A stretch of 40,310 bases of DNA from Ignavibacteria bacterium (GTDB taxonomy: Bacteria > Bacteroidota > Ignavibacteria > Kapaibacteriales > Kapaibacteriaceae). The position numbers and the translations under genes were made by a program. The stretch covers positions 1-40,310 of the forward strand of contig CANGZU010000006.1 in NCBI GenBank assembly GCA_947458785.1, in the 5' to 3' direction. A model generated the notes under the pieces. It had not been told where the DNA came from. It did not search any database and worked only from the letters and a program-made list of their open reading frames with translations. Below, one piece after another: positions 37,689 to 40,310 of the stretch (position 1 is its first letter; every line of letters begins with the position of its first letter).

Positions 37689-38834
37689 TCATAAGCCGAG
37701 GGCCAGCTGAAGCATCAGTGCACCTATCAGCGTGCGGCGTATCACCGTGCGGGTGCGTACCGTGATATCTGCCTGTTCATATCGATGAACACCATAGGTA
37801 AGCAAGAGCGTGCTCACTAGCACAACAGCAAGCGCACCAAGGGCCCACCCAATCGACATTGATTTGAGATGTCCCCGTGCAACACCATCCCACCAAGGTG
37901 TTCCAAAGAGTAGCACGATGTGTAGAACGTAGATGTAGAGCCCCTTCTTACCGAACAAGACATACACGTTCCTCCAAGCCCATGTGTACCTTAGGAGTAC
38001 CACACATACGGCTATGAAGGCAAGGGCTACTGCAGAGCGGGCTATAACGAGGAATTCGCTGTTTGATGACGACAGATAGTGCCAATGCACGCCGCGTGCC
38101 ATGAGGATTTGCTGCACTGTATAGAGAAGAATTGCCGAGGGCAATGCGAAGCGAAATCCGATACGCATAAGCCATTTGCCGCGCTGCTCTTCATGGAGTT
38201 CTGCCAGATATGTTCCGAGGACAACGCCCACAAACAGATATGCAGATATTGGGAACAATGGAAAGAGCGATCCGTACTTCATTGTCATATACGGACGCAA
38301 CCACATCGGTAAATGTCCATGCACGATTGTCAAATGCATGATCGGCGAGAGCAACAGGATCGCAAGGATGGTTGTTAGCGCCCGTCTTCTCATCGAGAGA
38401 ACAGACGACGATTTCTCCATGATCATCACAAATGCAATCAGCGTCGCACCGATAAGCTGCAGGATGTTTATGCCCAACACCTGCGTCCACCCTTCGGTTG
38501 TTACGTACGGCAAGTCGATGAGGCGTCGACCTGGCAAGACAAGGAGGTATCCGATGGCGATAAGCATTACACCCATACGGATGCGACGCTGAATGACCTC
38601 TTGCCGGATGTAACCGTCTGGGCCACGCTTAGCAGCAAACACATGTGATGCTCCGGAGACGAGCAAGAAGACGGGTGCTGTTAGCCCCCTTATCCAATTC
38701 CACACATGCCAAAACCACGTATCTGCATGTGTAACGCCATCTGGAAGCACTGCATCAAGCACATGCCCCTGCACCATCAGCAGCATAGCTACAAATCGTG
38801 CAAGATCAAGAGCGTACATTCGTTGCGCAGACAT
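37689..38834 (-). CDS. Multi-pass membrane acyltransferase, DUF1624/HGSNAT-like
   Basis: 381 residues with about ten hydrophobic helices. The start YALDLARFVAMLLMVQGHVLDA, with a His in the first helix, then GLTAPVFLLVSGASHV and a second positively charged loop, fit the DUF1624/heparan-alpha-glucosaminide acetyltransferase-like membrane acyltransferases. Such proteins acylate sugars or lipids at the membrane; the substrate here is unknown. The late segment VLFGKKGLYIYVLHIVLLFG also fits this superfamily. It is divergent from the phytoene desaturase gene, with 95 bases between starts; a GATCTTTG motif (7 of 8 to TAnnTTTG) lies only four bases before the ATG. Confidence 0.82.
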   Translation of the reverse strand: MSAQRMYALDLARFVAMLLMVQGHVLDAVLPDGVTHADTWFWHVWNWIRGLTAPVFLLVSGASHVFAAKRGPDGYIRQEVIQRRIRMGVMLIAIGYLLVLPGRRLIDLPYVTTEGWTQVLGINILQLIGATLIAFVMIMEKSSSVLSMRRRALTTILAILLLSPIMHLTIVHGHLPMWLRPYMTMKYGSLFPLFPISAYLFVGVVLGTYLAELHEEQRGKWLMRIGFRFALPSAILLYTVQQILMARGVHWHYLSSSNSEFLVIARSAVALAFIAVCVVLLRYTWAWRNVYVLFGKKGLYIYVLHIVLLFGTPWWDGVARGHLKSMSIGWALGALAVVLVSTLLLTYGVHRYEQADITVRTRTVIRRTLIGALMLQLALGL

Positions 38835-38886
38835 CGTTCAAAGATCGCACAACTCCATGAGACAATGGAACTGCAACACATGGCCG

Positions 38887-38894
38887 TATGTTTG
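38887..38894 (+). promoter_or_regulatory. Putative Bacteroidetes-type -7 element before crtI
   Basis: TATGTTTG is an exact TAnnTTTG match, 35 bases before the GTG start at 38930. The GGAAGG at 38919-38923 region lies just before the start codon and would serve as ribosome binding site. Confidence 0.45.
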
Positions 38895-38929
38895 CCGACT
38901 AGGTAACTGCACAACCTGGAAGGCACATT

Positions 38930-40310
38930 GTGAAAATCGTTGTTATTGGAAGTGGCTTTGGCGGCTTGACTGCTGCCATTCGTTTACGCGCAAAGGGTTA
39001 CGACGTAGAGGTCGTGGAGAAGCGCGATAAGCCCGGCGGACGCGCCTATGTCTATGAGCAGGATGGATTTGTCTTCGATGGTGGTCCGACGATCATTACG
39101 GCACCATGGCTGATACACGAGCTGTTCGAACTGTGCGGCAAGCGCACGGATGACTACGTTAAGATCGTGCCGATCGACCCGTTCTACAACGTCCGCTTCC
39201 AAGACGGCACGGTCTTTCGCTACAATGGCAAACGCGAAGAGGTCATTGAGCAGATCAGGTCATTCAACCCAGCAGATGTGAAGGGCTATGAACGTTTCTA
39301 CGAAAAGACGGCTGCTATCTTCAAGGCCGGCTTTAACCTGATCGATCAGCCGTTCACAAAACTCACCGACATGCTAAAGGTTCTGCCAGACTTGATTCGT
39401 CTGCGCTCTGATCGCAGTGTTGCTGCATTTGTGAATTCACACATCAAAGATCCACGACTACGTCAGGTCTTCTCGTTTCACCCGCTTCTTGTTGGCGGAA
39501 ATCCTTTTCAGACCACAAGCATCTATGCACTGATTCACAAGCTTGAACAGGAATGGGGCGTATGGTTCGCGATGGGCGGAACGGGCGCGCTTGTCAAGGC
39601 GCTCGTGAAGTTGTTCACCGACATTGGCGGCACGATTCGCTACAATAGCGAAGTCGACACTATGCTTATCGATGATGCAACCGGCGCCCCAGTTGTTAAC
39701 GGTGTACGTTTGAAAAGTGGCGAAGTGCTCCATGCAGACCGCGTTGTTTGCAACGCCGACGTAGCGCAGGCCTATCTCTCTCTTGTGCCCGCGAAGTATC
39801 GCAAGAAGAACACCAACAAGAAGATCGCCAAGACACGGTACTCGATGTCGTTGTTCGTGATGTACTTCGGAACTGACAAGAAGTATGAAGACATTGCGCA
39901 TCATGAAATCCTGATGGGGCCTCGTTACAAAGAGCTTGTCGAGGACATCTTCACCAAGAAACATCTTGCCGACGATTTCTCGCTCTATCTGCATCGACCT
40001 ACCGCAACAGATTCGTCACTGGCTCCAGCAGGCTGCGACTCGTGGTATGTACTGTCTCCTGTTCCGCATTTGGCCTCAGGCACCGATTGGTCCACGATGC
40101 AGAAGACATATCGTGATCGCATTGTGAACGAGCTTGAAAAGCGCTACATGCCGGGCCTCAGCAAGCATATCGTGACCGAGCATATCATTGATCCTGTGCA
40201 TTTCCGTGACGAGCTCAACTCCTACCTCGGAAGCGCGTTCTCTGTTGAACCAATCCTCTTCCAGAGCGCATGGTGGCGTCCACATAACAAGAGTGAAGAT
40301 GTAGAAGGAC
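38930..40310 (+). CDS. crtI: Phytoene desaturase (CrtI family), 3' end cut by window edge
   Basis: FAD enzyme that introduces double bonds into phytoene during carotenoid synthesis; some relatives act on other carotenoids or are saturases. The frame stays open to the right edge, so the ORF track omits it. The FAD fold is VVIGSGFGGLTAAIRLRAKGYDVEVVEKRDKPGGRAY, followed by FVFDGGPTIITAPWL, typical of CrtI. Later family segments are FSFHPLLVGGNPFQTTSIYALIHKLE and WGVWFAMGGTGALVKALVKLF. About 460 codons are present; the family is near 490-510 residues, so only a short C-terminus is missing. I start at GTG 38930, which has GGAAGG upstream. Other carotenoid genes may lie beyond the window. Confidence 0.92.
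   Translation, partial: MKIVVIGSGFGGLTAAIRLRAKGYDVEVVEKRDKPGGRAYVYEQDGFVFDGGPTIITAPWLIHELFELCGKRTDDYVKIVPIDPFYNVRFQDGTVFRYNGKREEVIEQIRSFNPADVKGYERFYEKTAAIFKAGFNLIDQPFTKLTDMLKVLPDLIRLRSDRSVAAFVNSHIKDPRLRQVFSFHPLLVGGNPFQTTSIYALIHKLEQEWGVWFAMGGTGALVKALVKLFTDIGGTIRYNSEVDTMLIDDATGAPVVNGVRLKSGEVLHADRVVCNADVAQAYLSLVPAKYRKKNTNKKIAKTRYSMSLFVMYFGTDKKYEDIAHHEILMGPRYKELVEDIFTKKHLADDFSLYLHRPTATDSSLAPAGCDSWYVLSPVPHLASGTDWSTMQKTYRDRIVNELEKRYMPGLSKHIVTEHIIDPVHFRDELNSYLGSAFSVEPILFQSAWWRPHNKSEDVEG

Overview
This window reads as chromosomal DNA (roughly 50% GC by eye) from a Gram-negative member of the Bacteroidota/Chlorobi/Ignavibacteria assemblage; Candidatus Kapabacteria or a close relative is my best guess, made without any database search. 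Supporting signs are several very large secreted proteins ending in type IX secretion (T9SS) sorting domains, a TonB-dependent receptor with an N-terminal carboxypeptidase-regulatory domain, a PorE-like OmpA lipoprotein, separate SecD and SecF genes, a menaquinone MqnA-family protein, and promoter-like TAnnTTTG (-7) motifs of the Bacteroidetes sigma-factor type.

Layout. 1-4667 (minus): TonB-dependent receptor followed by a secreted beta-helix protein that runs off the left edge; neither full minus-strand edge gene nor the right-edge gene appears in the ORF track. 4659-5756 (plus): an exported protein of unknown function with two similar halves. 14354-5728 (minus): secD, secF, purA and a 1415-residue T9SS protein with a beta-propeller, tightly spaced. 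14453-23568 (plus): an eight-gene run with tiny gaps or overlaps: trmB, aat, PorE-like lipoprotein, class A penicillin-binding protein, FAH-family hydrolase, two lipoproteins and kynurenine 3-monooxygenase. It ends in a 17-copy heptamer tandem repeat. 26232-23692 (minus): glycine-rich T9SS protein. 26268-27206 (plus): LD-carboxypeptidase. 34483-27184 (minus): metallophosphatase, IgGFc-binding-like T9SS protein, S41 processing protease, DUF3108 protein and a BadF-type sugar kinase. 34511-37688 (plus): SpoU methyltransferase, MqnA-like protein, fructose-6-phosphate aldolase/transaldolase, thioredoxin-like protein and TetR regulator. 38834-37689 (minus): membrane acyltransferase. 38930-end (plus): phytoene desaturase, cut by the right edge.

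How it fits together. Much of the window concerns the cell envelope: SecDF moves proteins across the inner membrane, T9SS substrates and a PorE-like anchor point to export over the outer membrane, and PBP1A, LD-carboxypeptidase and a putative amino-sugar kinase act on peptidoglycan synthesis or recycling. Housekeeping genes are interleaved.

The most unusual signal is not a gene. A short G-rich word, A(A/G)GGGGCT, occurs at least 28 times on both strands, about ten times what base composition predicts, in all reading frames and in genes of unrelated function. No tRNA, rRNA, CRISPR array, transposase or prophage gene was seen, and no gene-free stretch exceeds 300 bases.
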